Origin: Hyphomicrobiales bacterium
GTDB lineage: Bacteria > Pseudomonadota > Alphaproteobacteria > Rhizobiales > Beijerinckiaceae
Assembly: GCA_930633525.1 (NCBI GenBank)
Contig: CAKNFP010000003.1
Coordinates: forward strand, 1-64,000
Length of the DNA stretch: 64,000 bases
Direction: 5' to 3'
Shown: piece by piece, positions 55,088 through 64,000 of the stretch
Numbering within the stretch: position 1 is the stretch's first letter
Layout: the number at the start of each line of letters is the position of its first letter
Made by a program: the position numbers and the translations under genes
Notes under the pieces: generated by a model
The model's input: only the letters and a program-made list of their open reading frames with translations
Told to the model about the DNA's origin: nothing
Databases searched by the model: none

Positions 55088-55617
55088 GATTGATCCTCCT
55101 CATCTGTTCGGTTGCGGCTGATGGTGTGGCGTCTGCCGGCTGGGATGACGCGATCGCGCGCCCCGTACCGCCGCGGCGGGCGGCGTGACGCGCCCAAGGT
55201 CGGGAAGAGCAGCCCGGCCGGCAGGCCGGACTCGGCGCGAGGGAGGGATGCGCTCCTGGCATCGCGCGCCGCCGGCTGGACGACATAGGCGAGCCCCTGC
55301 CGCTCGGTATAACGGATCGCGGCGTCGAGCGTTGGGAAGTCGAGCTCGACCTGGGCGAGCGTATCGCGGCCGGCGGTCCAGCCCATCAGCGGCTCGATGA
55401 CGGGTGCGCTGCGCCGCTCGAAGACCAGACGCCAACCCTTGGAGCGCGCGCGGCCCGCCGTCATCACGCAACGCGACGGCCTGAAGATGCGGGCGACCGC
55501 ATCCTCCGGGAAGACGGAGCGCCCCATCGCCAGCGGGCCGGGTGCGTCATTGGCGGGCCAGCTCGCTGGTCGATGGATTGTAGGGTTGGACGGTGTTTCT
55601 CTGACGGTCTCCAGCAT
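55081..55617 (-). CDS. NDUFS4-like (ETC complex I subunit) family protein
   Basis: 178 residues. The core ARIFRPSRCVMTAGRARSKGWRLVFERRS, LMGWTAGRDTLAQVELDFPTLDAAIRYTERQGLAY matches the ETC_C1/NDUFS4 family, which in mitochondria and alphaproteobacteria is a complex I accessory subunit. The C-terminal 50 residues are a basic disordered extension. In this stress operon it may stabilise complex I or have been reused; the second reading is my speculation. Confidence 0.88.
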   Translation of the reverse strand: MLETVRETPSNPTIHRPASWPANDAPGPLAMGRSVFPEDAVARIFRPSRCVMTAGRARSKGWRLVFERRSAPVIEPLMGWTAGRDTLAQVELDFPTLDAAIRYTERQGLAYVVQPAARDARSASLPRAESGLPAGLLFPTLGASRRPPRRYGARDRVIPAGRRHTISRNRTDEEDQSC

Positions 55618-55689
55618 CTCATCCCTCCCTCATCGGCGAAGGATGCGACCGGCAGCTCGCCTTAGGATGGCTGCCGGTCAGCGATGGTC

Positions 55690-56199
55690 TCAGTGCTTGA
55701 TGGCGATGCGCTTCACCTGCGACTGCGCCTTCGCGCTCTTGGGCAGCACGATGCTCAGCACGCCGTTCCTGAAGCGGGCATCGATCTTGTCTTCCTCGAC
55801 CTCGACGCCGAGCGGGATGCGCCGCTCGAAGCGGCCATAGAAGCGTTCGGAGAACTGCTTCTCCTTATCCTGCGTCTCCGAGCGCTTCTCGCCCTTGAGC
55901 GTCAGCACGCCGTTGTCGAGGAAGACCTCGACGTCCTTCTCCTCCAGGCCGGGAATCTCGGCCGTCACCTTGATCTCCTTCTCGGTCTCGGCGATCTCGA
56001 CGTTCGGCCAGCCGACATTGAAGGTCGGCAGCGTGCCGAAGGCCGGCAGGCCGCGATCGAAGGAGCGGAAGACGTCGTCGAACAGCCGGTTCACCTCCCG
56101 GTGCAGCGAGACGAACGGGCTGCGGTCGTCGTCGCGGAAGACAGCGGGGACCGAACTGCCATTGTCGCGGCCCCACGGGATCAGGTCACGTACACTCAT
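55690..56199 (-). CDS. Hsp20 small heat-shock protein (class with DNxxS N-terminus)
   Basis: 169 residues. Alpha-crystallin domain (VEIAETEKEIKVTAEIPGLEEKDVEVFLDNGVLTLKGEKRSE, RFYGRFERRIPLGVEVEEDKIDARFRNGVLSIVLPK). N-terminus MSVRDLIPWGR with FVSLHREVNRLFDDVF is the HSP20 class found in stress islands. Lies 91 bases after the IbpA-type hsp20 stop, likely same transcript. No TTGCTC thermometer motif here; site is AAAGGAG. Confidence 0.93.
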   Translation of the reverse strand: MSVRDLIPWGRDNGSSVPAVFRDDDRSPFVSLHREVNRLFDDVFRSFDRGLPAFGTLPTFNVGWPNVEIAETEKEIKVTAEIPGLEEKDVEVFLDNGVLTLKGEKRSETQDKEKQFSERFYGRFERRIPLGVEVEEDKIDARFRNGVLSIVLPKSAKAQSQVKRIAIKH

Positions 56200-56290
56200 G
56201 ATTTTTCTCCTTTCCGTTCGCGTGCAAAAGCTTCCTGTGGCGCCGGGCGGGTGCGCCCGGCGTCTGACGTGATGCGTCGTGGGAAGCGCT

Positions 56291-56773
56291 TCAAGCCGCG
56301 CGCTTCTCGGCCTCGATCTGCCTCACCTCACCCTGGGGACGCGCGGCGTCGGTCGCGATGGCGATGCGACGCGGCTTCATTTCCTCGGGGATTTCGCGCT
56401 TCAGCTCGATGGTGAGCAGGCCGTTGACGAGGCTTGCGCCGGTGACCTTCACATGGTCCGCGAGTTCGAAGCGGCGCTCGAAGGCCCGGCCGGCGATGCC
56501 GCGATGGAGATACTGGCCATCATCGCCCTCATCGCCGGACTTCTGACCCGTCACCACCAGCAGGTTCTGCTCCTGGGTGAGGGTGAGGTCGCCTTCCGTG
56601 AAGCCCGCCACCGCCATGGTGATGCGGTAGTCGTCTTCGCCGGATTTGACGATGTCATAGGGCGGCCAGTTGTCGATCGTGGCGACACGGCTCGCGGTCT
56701 CGAGCGCGTTCAGCATGCGGTCGAAGCCGATGCTCGACCGGAACAGGGGAGCAAAGTCGAGAGTGGTTCTCAT
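56291..56773 (-). CDS. Hsp20 small heat-shock protein (IbpA type), second copy
   Basis: 160 residues. IbpA-class start LDFAPLFRSSIGFDRMLNALE and crystallin domain (DDYRITMAVAGFTEGDLTLTQEQNLLVVTGQK, GLLTIELKREIPEEMKPRRIAI). Close relative of the 46748-47215 protein, with a matching leader, so the two arose by duplication. Probable first gene of a five-gene minus-strand stress operon reaching the SPW gene. Confidence 0.93.
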   Translation of the reverse strand: MRTTLDFAPLFRSSIGFDRMLNALETASRVATIDNWPPYDIVKSGEDDYRITMAVAGFTEGDLTLTQEQNLLVVTGQKSGDEGDDGQYLHRGIAGRAFERRFELADHVKVTGASLVNGLLTIELKREIPEEMKPRRIAIATDAARPQGEVRQIEAEKRAA

Positions 56774-56873
56774 AGCCACATCCTCCTCTTGAGCAACATG
56801 GGTACAAGATGGTCCGATCGCCGGACGCCGAGTGGCGCCCGCGCGACCCGCCGGCCCCAAGGGGCGCCGGCAG
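56774..56873 (-). promoter_or_regulatory. ROSE-like RNA thermometer leader of the second hsp20
   Basis: About 100 bases ending CCCATGTTGCTCAAGAGGAGG before GATGTGGCTATG. TTGCTC can mask the GAGGAGG site. Identical to the 47216-47303 leader in its last 20 bases except for the loop. Confidence 0.7.
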
Positions 56874-56879
56874 CAAGCG

Positions 56880-56911
56880 ATTTAGGAAGAGGTTAAGCCA
56901 GTGCAAGAGGG
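56880..56911 (-). promoter_or_regulatory. Sigma32-type promoter of the second hsp20
   Basis: Minus strand CCCTCTTGCAC (56911-56901) and TCCTAAAT (56887-56880), sharing the CCCTCTTG core with the promoters at 47333 and 47453. Confidence 0.65.
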
Positions 56912-56938
56912 GTGAAGCTGTAACAAGCGGCACTTTCC

Positions 56939-57238
56939 GGACGTCAGTTCACTTCCTTCACCTTGCCCGACCGGCTGAAGCGGAGCGGCCCCGGGATGTC
57001 GATGGACGGCCCAGCGCGCTGCCCGACAACATCTTCATCGAACACGCGCGGCGATCCCTGAAGCATGAGTGTGTCTATTTGCATGCCTGAGACGCCGGCT
57101 CGCAGGCCAAGGGGCATCTGACGATAGATCATCTTCCACAGTCAACGGCGGTCCACGCTCGCCCATGTCGGACAGCCGCCCGCCATGGTTTACTCCAACG
57201 CCATCGAAACCGTTCAGCCAGCACAGAGAGTAGCTTAA
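56939..57238 (+). pseudogene. IS3-type transposase (orfB) remnant, frameshifted
   Basis: Reads GRQFTSFTLPDRLKRSGPGMSMDG in one frame, then after a shift PDNIFIEHARRSLKHECVYLHA, and finally a third stretch STLAHVGQPPAMVYSNAIETVQPAQRVA ending TAA at 57236-57238. These are the DDE integrase-core and C-terminal motifs of IS3-group orfB. No ends or target duplication are visible. An old, decayed insertion at the edge of the stress island. Confidence 0.75.
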
Positions 57239-57710
57239 TTCCGCTGGATATCTGTCCAAAGATTGGGGAGTCGCTCAACCCCATAGCCTCCACATCAGCC
57301 TTCGGTGCAGACGATATCCGATTGGTGCAAATCCCGGTCGCGCGTAATGCTTCTGGAAGCGACCACATCGCCACAGGCGGCGCAGCGCATCTCGACATGG
57401 AGCTTGGCTCCGCAGGAATGGAGGGAATCGAACCTGCGTCACTCCCATGGACGGGCGGATTACGGCTTCAGGACAGGCCCTGATGATCGATGGACCCTCG
57501 TTGCTCGATCGAACATCTATGGCCGCACAGCGCTGGGTGGATCATTTCGAGACGGAACAGGTCAATCGAATGGTCATGCGCCGTTCAGCGCGTCGATCGA
57601 CGCCTCCTCGAGACGAGACCGTAGCGTGCACAGCGAATAAGCTCACGGCGACAACACGGCCTTTGCCGTGTCAGAGGTGACGCGTTCGTCTAGCTTGAGG
57701 AACATATGCC
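57239..57710. other. Intergenic region, possibly decayed DNA
   Basis: 472 bases without a supported gene. A hairpin ACACGGC-CTTT-GCCGTGT lies at 57654-57671, just before the SDR gene. A short tRNA-like T-arm sequence GGTTCGATTCCC (minus strand, about 57430) occurs but no tRNA can be folded around it. Confidence 0.4.
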
Positions 57711-58511
57711 ATGGATCTGCAACTGAGCGGCAGGCGCGCCCTGGTTACCGGCGGCAGCAAGGGAATCGGCCGCGCTATCGCCCGGCAACTGGCCATGGAA
57801 GGCGTGGATCTTGTCATTGCCGCCCGCAACGCCGCCGATCTGGACATCGCCGCGCGTGAACTCGCTGCGGAAACCGGACGCGGGATCGTCGGATTGACCG
57901 TCGACACGCAGGACGACGGCTCGGTTAGAGCGCTGGTGGCGGGAACGGTCGCAGCGCTCGGCGGGCTCGACATCCTGGTCAATGCTGCCGCCAAGCCGGG
58001 AGGCCAGACACCGCCGCCGAAGCTGGCCGAGATCACGGACGAGCTGTTCTGGGATGACGTGAACGTCAAGGTGATGGGCTATCTGCGGACGGCGCGTGAG
58101 GTGGCCCCGCATATGGCTGCTGCCGGCTGGGGCCGGATCATCAACATAAGTGGTCTTGCGGCGCGACAGACGGGTTCGATCATCGGCTCGATCCGCAATG
58201 TTGCGGTCTCTGCCCTGACCAAGAATCTCGCCGACGAGCTGGGATCCAAGGGGATCAACGTCACGGTGGTCCATCCGGGTCTGACCCGCACGGAGAAGAC
58301 CGCTCCCTTGGTCGTCGCCCGCGCGGCCTCGAATGGCGTGACGCCTGAGGAGATCGAGCGGCGCCTAGCCGCCAATGTCACGATCGGACGCCTTGTCGAC
58401 ATGGCAGAAGTCGCCGATGTCGTCGCCTTCCTTGCCTCCCCCCGCAGCGTCGCGATCAACGGCGATGCCATCGCTTGCGGGGGCGGAGCGGTGGGGACGA
58501 TACATTACTGA
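57711..58511 (+). CDS. SDR-family oxidoreductase with altered active site
   Basis: 266 residues. Rossmann motifs TGGSKGIGRAIA (residues 13-24) and VNAAA. At the SDR active site the Ser is kept (NISGLAA) but where Tyr-x3-Lys is expected I read Gly and Asn in GSIRNVAVSALTK. Such SDR proteins occur, often with unknown or lost activity. GAGGA precedes the ATG. Cofactor probably NADP(H) or NAD(H); substrate unknown. Confidence 0.85.
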   Translation: MDLQLSGRRALVTGGSKGIGRAIARQLAMEGVDLVIAARNAADLDIAARELAAETGRGIVGLTVDTQDDGSVRALVAGTVAALGGLDILVNAAAKPGGQTPPPKLAEITDELFWDDVNVKVMGYLRTAREVAPHMAAAGWGRIINISGLAARQTGSIIGSIRNVAVSALTKNLADELGSKGINVTVVHPGLTRTEKTAPLVVARAASNGVTPEEIERRLAANVTIGRLVDMAEVADVVAFLASPRSVAINGDAIACGGGAVGTIHY

Positions 58512-58732
58512 GCCCGGCAGCGGCCCATCAAGGTCACCGCCTCCGCCCAAGAACGTGCCGCGGGCTTCTTTTACCGGCCCGCCTCGTCGGCACTCGTCGC
58601 GCGTCGTGACGGTGCAATTGGCCGTTAAGGGCAAGCGCGGCGGCACGAAAGACACAGGCCTAGCGTCTGCCAATTGGCTCCGCTAGGCTTCGACGCAAAC
58701 TTTCGAAATGAGCGCTTTGCGAGTAAGACATC

Positions 58733-59476
58733 ATGGACGGAGCAAACCGTCGTCGCAACCAATCTAGCAACAAACTCCACAGAGCGATTCGAGCCTCTAT
58801 CGACAACGCCTGGCGATTACACGAGGAAACCTACGACCTCGAATTCCGCACTCCTTGCGCCACCCGATATGTTCTCCTGATCATTGCTCAAGAGGAGGCG
58901 GCGAAGGCGTTCCTTCTTTACCTCATCAGTGAGGAGATCGTGCCGCTGACGGCTGCTGTTCGGCGGGCGATCAACGACCACGCCTGCAAGCATCTAGTTG
59001 GCATGATCATGGACTACATGATTATGCATTGGGAAGAGATCGAGGAGCTGAACGCGATCATCAACCGCGACTTTGAACTGGGTAACAATCTGCCGAACGA
59101 TGTCGGCAGCGCACTCGAAATTCTGCGGTATGAAAAAATTGGCCGCTGGACCGCGGACAACTGGGTCTGGGCCGAAGACCCCGCATATGATCGTGAAGCT
59201 CTTAAACTGGCTGATGGAAAGCGCGACCGCCGAAAGCAAGATGCGCTCTACGTTCGAATTGGCGCGGATGGCCAACTGGCCTCCACTCCAGCGGTGATAA
59301 CGCAGACCGAAGTCGCAACCGAACTTGCGCGAGCGAGCAGGTATATCAACTTCGCTGAAGCGCTCACGACAGCGGAGGAGAGGCATGGGTTCGACAAGGA
59401 GCGGTTTGAAAAGGTTATGGCGGCACTGAAGCTGCTCTTCAAGCCGAACGAAGGCATGGCGTCGGTGGCACCGTGA
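58733..59476 (+). CDS. AbiV-like protein (possible phage defence)
   Basis: 247 residues. ATRYVLLIIAQEEAAKAFLLYLISEEI resembles the AxxLxxxAxEExxKA core of AbiV-family abortive-infection proteins; the helical remainder fits too. Base composition is visibly lower in GC than the neighbours and codon use differs, indicating transfer. No strong ribosome site. AbiV in lactococci blocks phage translation; any such role here is inference. Confidence 0.6.
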   Translation: MDGANRRRNQSSNKLHRAIRASIDNAWRLHEETYDLEFRTPCATRYVLLIIAQEEAAKAFLLYLISEEIVPLTAAVRRAINDHACKHLVGMIMDYMIMHWEEIEELNAIINRDFELGNNLPNDVGSALEILRYEKIGRWTADNWVWAEDPAYDREALKLADGKRDRRKQDALYVRIGADGQLASTPAVITQTEVATELARASRYINFAEALTTAEERHGFDKERFEKVMAALKLLFKPNEGMASVAP

Positions 59477-59591
59477 CGATCGTTGCTGCATTTCGCAGCC
59501 ACCCTGTCGTTGAGGAAAGTCGTGAGCGCTTATGCTCGCCCCGAGACTCCTTCAGCGCGCTTTCGTTACAGTCGTCTCCACTGAAGATGCT

Positions 59592-62500
59592 TCAGGCGAA
59601 CTGACGTTCCATCACGGCCTCGTCGAGCCAATGTAATCGCACCGCCGGACAGACCTTCTTCACAATCTCACAAAGGTGGCGGTGATGGGTGAGGTAGATC
59701 ACCTGGCCGGCCTGCGCCATGTCTGCGAACAGCCGGAACGCCTCCTCTGCCCGAAAATCGTCGAAGGTCTCCATGATGTCGTCGCCGACGAACGGCACGG
59801 CGCTGCGTGCCCGCACGAACTCGTGGTATCCGGCGACACGCAGAGCCAGATAGAGTTGGAACCGCGTGCCTTTCGACAGTTCCTCAGCGGCCTTCGAGCC
59901 CCCAGACGGGGAAAGCGCGATGAGCGTCTCGCCATCCTTTCCGGGCTGGGCGGCAAGACCCGTATAGGCGCCGCGGCTGATGGTGCGGAACGCCGCCGAG
60001 GCGCGCGCCATCATGGAGCTGCGATGGCGCTCACGATAGCTGGCGAGCGCCTGCTCCGTGGCGGCGATGCCCGCACGTAGCTGCAGATAGCGCACCGCGC
60101 CGTCCTCGATTTCCAGCAGCGTCGTGCGCCGGCGCTCCTCAATGCCGGCGACCCGGGCGTCGCCGCCGATCGCCTCCAACTGGTCGATCGCCGCCGAGCG
60201 CGTTGCAAAGAGCTCGTGACAACGCTTGTCCTGATCTTCGAACCGGGCTTTGAGCTCGATCAGCTCCGCCTCCAGCGCCGGCCGATCCGCCGCATCGAGG
60301 GCAGCCTCGGCGCTGGGGAGATCAGGCGCACGCACCGCATCAAGGATCTCACGGCCGGCATCCTCGGCCTGTCCACGGAACTCGGCCCGCCGCGCGACGT
60401 CGGCAAGCTTATCCGCCACCTCTGCCAGAGACACGACCTCGAAGAACCCGGTCATCCGGTGCTTCTGCTCGTCGTGGATCGCCGACGTCTCGGCAAGCGC
60501 GCGCTGCCGTCCCCTCGCTTGTTCCAGCCGCTCAATCAGCTTCGCCCGGCGGTCGCGTTCGGCGCCCGCCTCTCGGACCTTTTCACCGATGCGCTGCGCC
60601 AGCTCGAGAACCGGCACGGTTCCGACCGGGATCCTCAACGCGCCCGCGAGGCTCACCACCTCGTCGCGAAACGCGACCTGGTCCTTTTCCATCTTCTCGA
60701 TGCGGTCGACGAGGCCCGCCCGCTTCTCGATCGCCGGCGCGAGATCGGCAGTCGCCACGAGCATCTCGCGAACGACGCCGATGACCGGCACCTCAGCGAT
60801 ATCTGCGAGCCAGCAGCCGCGACAGGTCCTGGACCATGCCTCGGCCCAAGCTCCCTCATCCGCCCCTGCCTGCTCGGCGGCACGCTCGCGCAACGCGACG
60901 TCGCGCTGGCGCTCGTCCAGGTCGGCACGCAGGCGGCGCAGCTCGGCCTCACGGTCGAGCGCCGCCTGGGCATTGGCGAGCAGCGCGTCGAAGCCCGCAT
61001 CAGGCTCCTGGGCCAGGCCGGCCCGACCGAGCGCGGTGCGCAGCCGTTCCGTCGCCGCACCTGCATCTTGCTGCGCGGCGCGAAGATCCTGCTCGGCGCT
61101 CCTGACCGCCTCGCGCGCGTCGAGGGCCTTTTCCCGGCGGGCAAGCCAGTCCTCGATCGCCGGCAGAAATGGTGTAGAAGCGAGCGAAGGCGCGATTGCG
61201 TCGACCGCCTTGGCCACCTCGGCATCGAGACCGTCCAGGGCAGCAGCCGCACGGTCCCTGAGCTCGACGGCCCGGTCGAGGTCGGCCTGCGCCACGGCGA
61301 GTGCCTGCCCGCTCTGGTGCAACTTCGCCAGCTCGGACATGTGCGAGAACCGTCCGGCGCCGACGATGTCATCGTGGCGCAGCACTGCCTCGAAGGCATC
61401 GGCCGACATGGTATCGAGATCGCGCCGATGCGCCGCCCAGGCCTGCTCGCGGCGGGTCCGGATCTCGGCGGCCTCCTGATCCGTCACGACGCCCGTCGTG
61501 GACGAAAGGCTCGCGCGCTCTGCCTTCAGATGGCGGACCAGCGTCGTCAGCCGTTCCGTCTCGCTCTGATGCTGTGCCAGCGTGGCCTCAGCCTCGCCGC
61601 GCGCCGCCCTCCAGCGCTGCATCCTGTCGGGACCCGGGCACGGCAGGCCGACGAGATCATCTGCCGTGCCTTGCCAGGGGTGCAGCGCCGTCAGGCGATC
61701 CGCAAGCGCATCGACAGCAGCAGCGCGGGCCCGATCGGCCAAGCGATGCCGGACATGGTGATCGGCGGAACGTGTCTGCTCGACGGTGATCGCCAGCGCC
61801 GCCATCGATCGCTCCCGCTCCTGCGCAGCCTGCGGATCCACGCCGGGCTCCGGCAGCCGCGCCGCGGTCTCGCCGAGGCGACGGCGCGCCTCGATGAGTT
61901 CGCCAGCGGCGGTACGTATCGCGGCGTCGATGCCAGAGCGGGCTTCGATCAGTTCGCGCAGACGACCGACCGTCGCCGCCGTCAGGATGAGGCGGCGGGG
62001 CTCGGCCTCCCCTTCCCGCTCGATCCGCTGGAGGATTGCCGAGATCGCGAGGTCCGCCTGCCGGAGTTGCAGACGCCTCTCGGGAATGTCCCGCTCAGCG
62101 GTCACATGGCGCGCCCGGAGTTCGCCGAGCCGCTCCACCGGTTCGCACAGCCGCAGGGCGGCCTCGTCGACAGCGATCGCCTCGATCTCATCCGCAAGGC
62201 GCCCGATCTCTTCGGCGATAGCCTGGATCTGGACGCCGAGCTCGATCTCCTGCTTCTGAAGCCTCGGCAGCTCGTTCGGCCAGCCAGGCGGGGCCTCGGG
62301 CACGTCCGCAAGCGGAGCGAGGCGCTCGCGGATCCCGCGTAGCGCCGCAAGGCGCGGCAGCGCGGTGAGATGGCGCTGGATCTCATCCATGCGCGACTGC
62401 GTGCGGGTGCGCTCAGTGACCGCCTCATCATAGTGCGCCCTGGCCCGGTCCCGGGTCTCGACGAGCCGCGCATGGTCCGACGCCAGGGTGTCGAAGCGCT

Positions 62501-63095
62501 CCCGCTCCGCCTTCAGTTCCGTGAGCCGCGCCTTGAGCTCAGCAAGCGTGCCACTGCGCGCGCGATAGCGGTAGAACCCATCCGCCTCTCCCCTAAGATC
62601 GAGAAGCTTGTGGCTGAGATTGGCGAGGCCGGCGCTGGCGGAGAACAGCAATTGCCCGAGATCGCCCTTGCTAGCGAGGATGCTCTCGCCACCCTTCTCG
62701 AGCGTCTCATCATCAAGCGAGAACATGGTGCGATAGGCGTCGCGCTCGATGCCGCCGAGCTCGCCGCGGATGGCGCTTTCGGCGATCGGTCGGCCCTCGG
62801 CGTCGAGCAGGCTGTTCTGCGGCCGCTTGATGCGCACGAACTCCCTCGTCTCGGCGCCGAACTCCAGCGCTCCGCCGATCCGCATGGTGGAATAGGGATG
62901 CAGGAAATCGAACGGGCTCTGCGCGCCGATCCCGAACAGCAGGTCGAGAAACGCCGCGAACGCCGTCGACTTGCCGGCCTCGTTCGGCCCGTAGATGACG
63001 TGCAGGTCCGGCTGTCCTTCGGCTCGCTCGCCGAAATCGATGCTGCGGTCGGTGAACTTCCCGTACCGGGTGAGGTCGAGACGGCGCAGGCGCAT
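59592..63095 (-). CDS. YhaN-like AAA ATPase (SbcC/Rad50-type)
   Basis: 1167 residues. Walker A IYGPNEAGKST (about residues 35-45), long coiled coils through the centre, and the C-terminal ATPase half with VGDDIMETFDDFRAEEAFR and IYLTHHRHLC. The YhaN family works with a YhaO nuclease in DNA end processing. It starts one base after the yhaO stop (TGA-C-ATG). Confidence 0.88.
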   Translation of the reverse strand: MRLRRLDLTRYGKFTDRSIDFGERAEGQPDLHVIYGPNEAGKSTAFAAFLDLLFGIGAQSPFDFLHPYSTMRIGGALEFGAETREFVRIKRPQNSLLDAEGRPIAESAIRGELGGIERDAYRTMFSLDDETLEKGGESILASKGDLGQLLFSASAGLANLSHKLLDLRGEADGFYRYRARSGTLAELKARLTELKAERERFDTLASDHARLVETRDRARAHYDEAVTERTRTQSRMDEIQRHLTALPRLAALRGIRERLAPLADVPEAPPGWPNELPRLQKQEIELGVQIQAIAEEIGRLADEIEAIAVDEAALRLCEPVERLGELRARHVTAERDIPERRLQLRQADLAISAILQRIEREGEAEPRRLILTAATVGRLRELIEARSGIDAAIRTAAGELIEARRRLGETAARLPEPGVDPQAAQERERSMAALAITVEQTRSADHHVRHRLADRARAAAVDALADRLTALHPWQGTADDLVGLPCPGPDRMQRWRAARGEAEATLAQHQSETERLTTLVRHLKAERASLSSTTGVVTDQEAAEIRTRREQAWAAHRRDLDTMSADAFEAVLRHDDIVGAGRFSHMSELAKLHQSGQALAVAQADLDRAVELRDRAAAALDGLDAEVAKAVDAIAPSLASTPFLPAIEDWLARREKALDAREAVRSAEQDLRAAQQDAGAATERLRTALGRAGLAQEPDAGFDALLANAQAALDREAELRRLRADLDERQRDVALRERAAEQAGADEGAWAEAWSRTCRGCWLADIAEVPVIGVVREMLVATADLAPAIEKRAGLVDRIEKMEKDQVAFRDEVVSLAGALRIPVGTVPVLELAQRIGEKVREAGAERDRRAKLIERLEQARGRQRALAETSAIHDEQKHRMTGFFEVVSLAEVADKLADVARRAEFRGQAEDAGREILDAVRAPDLPSAEAALDAADRPALEAELIELKARFEDQDKRCHELFATRSAAIDQLEAIGGDARVAGIEERRRTTLLEIEDGAVRYLQLRAGIAATEQALASYRERHRSSMMARASAAFRTISRGAYTGLAAQPGKDGETLIALSPSGGSKAAEELSKGTRFQLYLALRVAGYHEFVRARSAVPFVGDDIMETFDDFRAEEAFRLFADMAQAGQVIYLTHHRHLCEIVKKVCPAVRLHWLDEAVMERQFA

Positions 63096-63096
63096 G

Positions 63097-64000
63097 TCAG
63101 GCACCTTCCCCGGCGGCATCGAGACGTGCCATCACGCCTTCCGCGCCGTCGCGCGCCAGGCGCGCGAGCGCCTCCCTGAAGGAACCCTCGTCGGAGCCGA
63201 AGGCATCACGGCATTCCTGCGGGAGCTGCGCCCTTATCTCCTCGGCCATGCCGACGAGCTCGGCCTGGAAAGCGTCGGAGCCGAGGATGTCGTCCTCAAT
63301 CAGGCGATGGAGTTCGGACAGCGGATCCCCCGATGACTCCACCCTCTGCCCGGGCGGGCGGCAGGCGATCTCCAGCTTCTCGACCCAGCTGGCCCCGATG
63401 ACCGACGCCCGCTGATCGGCTTCGGTCTTCAACAGATCCGCGTCACGCCGGAGGCGCCAGGCCAAAGGCGTCGCGCCCGTCACCTGCAGGCGGGCGACGA
63501 GATGCTCGGAGCGGACAGCGTCCCGCTCCTTCTCCAGCGCGCGCGTCACCGCCGCCACGAGATCGCGCCAATCCTCCAGTCCGGTGGCGTCGACGGCAAC
63601 CCGCTCGAACTGCGCGATGCTGGTGGAGCGCTGCTCGATATGGACGGAGCGATCGTCATCGATGGTGACGAGCGTGACCGACTTGGCGCCGGCCTCGTTG
63701 ATGTCGCGCCCCTGCGGCATGCCGGGCATCACGACGGCGACCCGCTCCTCGACGACCGAGCGCTTGTGCACATGGCCGAGCGCCCAATAGTCGAAGCCGG
63801 TGGCCTGAAGCTCGGCGAGGCTGCATGGCGCATAGAGGTCGTGGCCGGGCGCGCCGCCGAGGCTGGTGTGCAGCATGCCGATATTGACCGCCCCATCCAC
63901 CACCGGCCGGTACTTGCCGAGCAGGCTTTCGGGCGCATGCGGCTGGGCGAAGCTCAGGCCGTGGATCACGATGGGGAGGCCGCCGGGTGCGCGATCGACT
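63097..64000 (-). CDS. YhaO/SbcD-like nuclease (partial, C-terminal 300 residues)
   Basis: Metallophosphoesterase-type DNA repair exonuclease; the N-terminus lies beyond the right edge. Visible are GLPIVIHGLSFAQPHAPESLL, a metal-binding GHVHKRS and a helical C-terminus. Partner of the YhaN-like ATPase next to it. The reading frame is open to the end of the window. Confidence 0.88.
   Translation of the reverse strand, partial: VDRAPGGLPIVIHGLSFAQPHAPESLLGKYRPVVDGAVNIGMLHTSLGGAPGHDLYAPCSLAELQATGFDYWALGHVHKRSVVEERVAVVMPGMPQGRDINEAGAKSVTLVTIDDDRSVHIEQRSTSIAQFERVAVDATGLEDWRDLVAAVTRALEKERDAVRSEHLVARLQVTGATPLAWRLRRDADLLKTEADQRASVIGASWVEKLEIACRPPGQRVESSGDPLSELHRLIEDDILGSDAFQAELVGMAEEIRAQLPQECRDAFGSDEGSFREALARLARDGAEGVMARLDAAGEGA

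Noticed and set aside
57410..57445. tRNA-like T-arm (GGTTCGATTCCC on the minus strand), possible attachment site
   Set aside because: No anticodon or acceptor stem can be built around it and no direct repeat partner was found.
57447..57680. 77-codon open frame before the SDR gene
   Set aside because: Composition and lack of a ribosome site do not support coding; region follows a decayed transposase.

Overview
The window is high-GC DNA from an alphaproteobacterium, most likely Hyphomicrobiales (Rhizobiales). The support is two exact GTTC-N7-GTTC type LexA boxes, an imuA-imuB-dnaE2 mutagenesis cassette, ROSE-like leaders in front of hsp20 genes, a DUF1419/DUF7007 accessory cluster, and a complete lack of low-GC housekeeping blocks. 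It looks like part of a conjugative plasmid, megaplasmid or integrative conjugative element. No replication genes, relaxase, VirD4, VirB10/B11, oriT or tRNA attachment site was recognised inside the window.

Layout. (1) 1-7963, minus strand: a virB-type (MPF-T) type IV secretion operon running virB1-B2-B3-B4-extra secreted protein-virB5-small membrane peptide-VirB7-like lipoprotein-virB6-B8-B9, cut by the left edge inside virB9. (2) 8062-12490, plus strand, divergent: secreted or periplasmic accessory transfer proteins (TrbM-like, two nuclease-like proteins, SSB, lipoprotein, lysozyme-like protein). A 15-bp sequence shared by the virB promoter and a promoter-like site at 10675-10703 suggests one regulator for both. 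(3) 12503-14080, minus: an acyl-homoserine-lactone synthase with small companion genes, pointing to quorum control of transfer; no LuxR partner is visible. (4) 14824-29961, plus: an accessory module of a TOPRIM/DUF3991 protein, unknown proteins, DUF1419, a 1700-residue DNA methylase-helicase fusion, a ParB-like protein, DUF7007, an ArdC-type anti-restriction protein and a RelB/RelE toxin-antitoxin pair, several genes preceded by long GC-rich stem-loop leaders. (5) 30223-41035: a DNA-damage island with imuA, imuB, dnaE2, ligD, xthA, two divergent SRAP genes and dinB.

(6) 41443-44049 holds small unknown genes, a quinone-oxidoreductase-like gene and a broken LysR regulator. (7) 44331-56773 is a proteostasis and stress island: htpG, three hsp20 genes, groES-groEL, a glycosyltransferase with a glycogen-debranching-type enzyme, an HtrA protease, an SPW-repeat membrane protein and an NDUFS4-like protein, with sigma32-like promoters, ROSE-like leaders and a degenerate CIRCE. 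(8) 56939-64000: an IS3-type transposase remnant, an atypical SDR enzyme, an AbiV-like gene, and a yhaN/yhaO (SbcCD-like) pair cut by the right edge.

Taken together, the element appears to combine conjugation, anti-restriction, inducible mutagenesis and repair, and heat tolerance. All functional statements are family-level inferences from reading the sequence; no searches were run.
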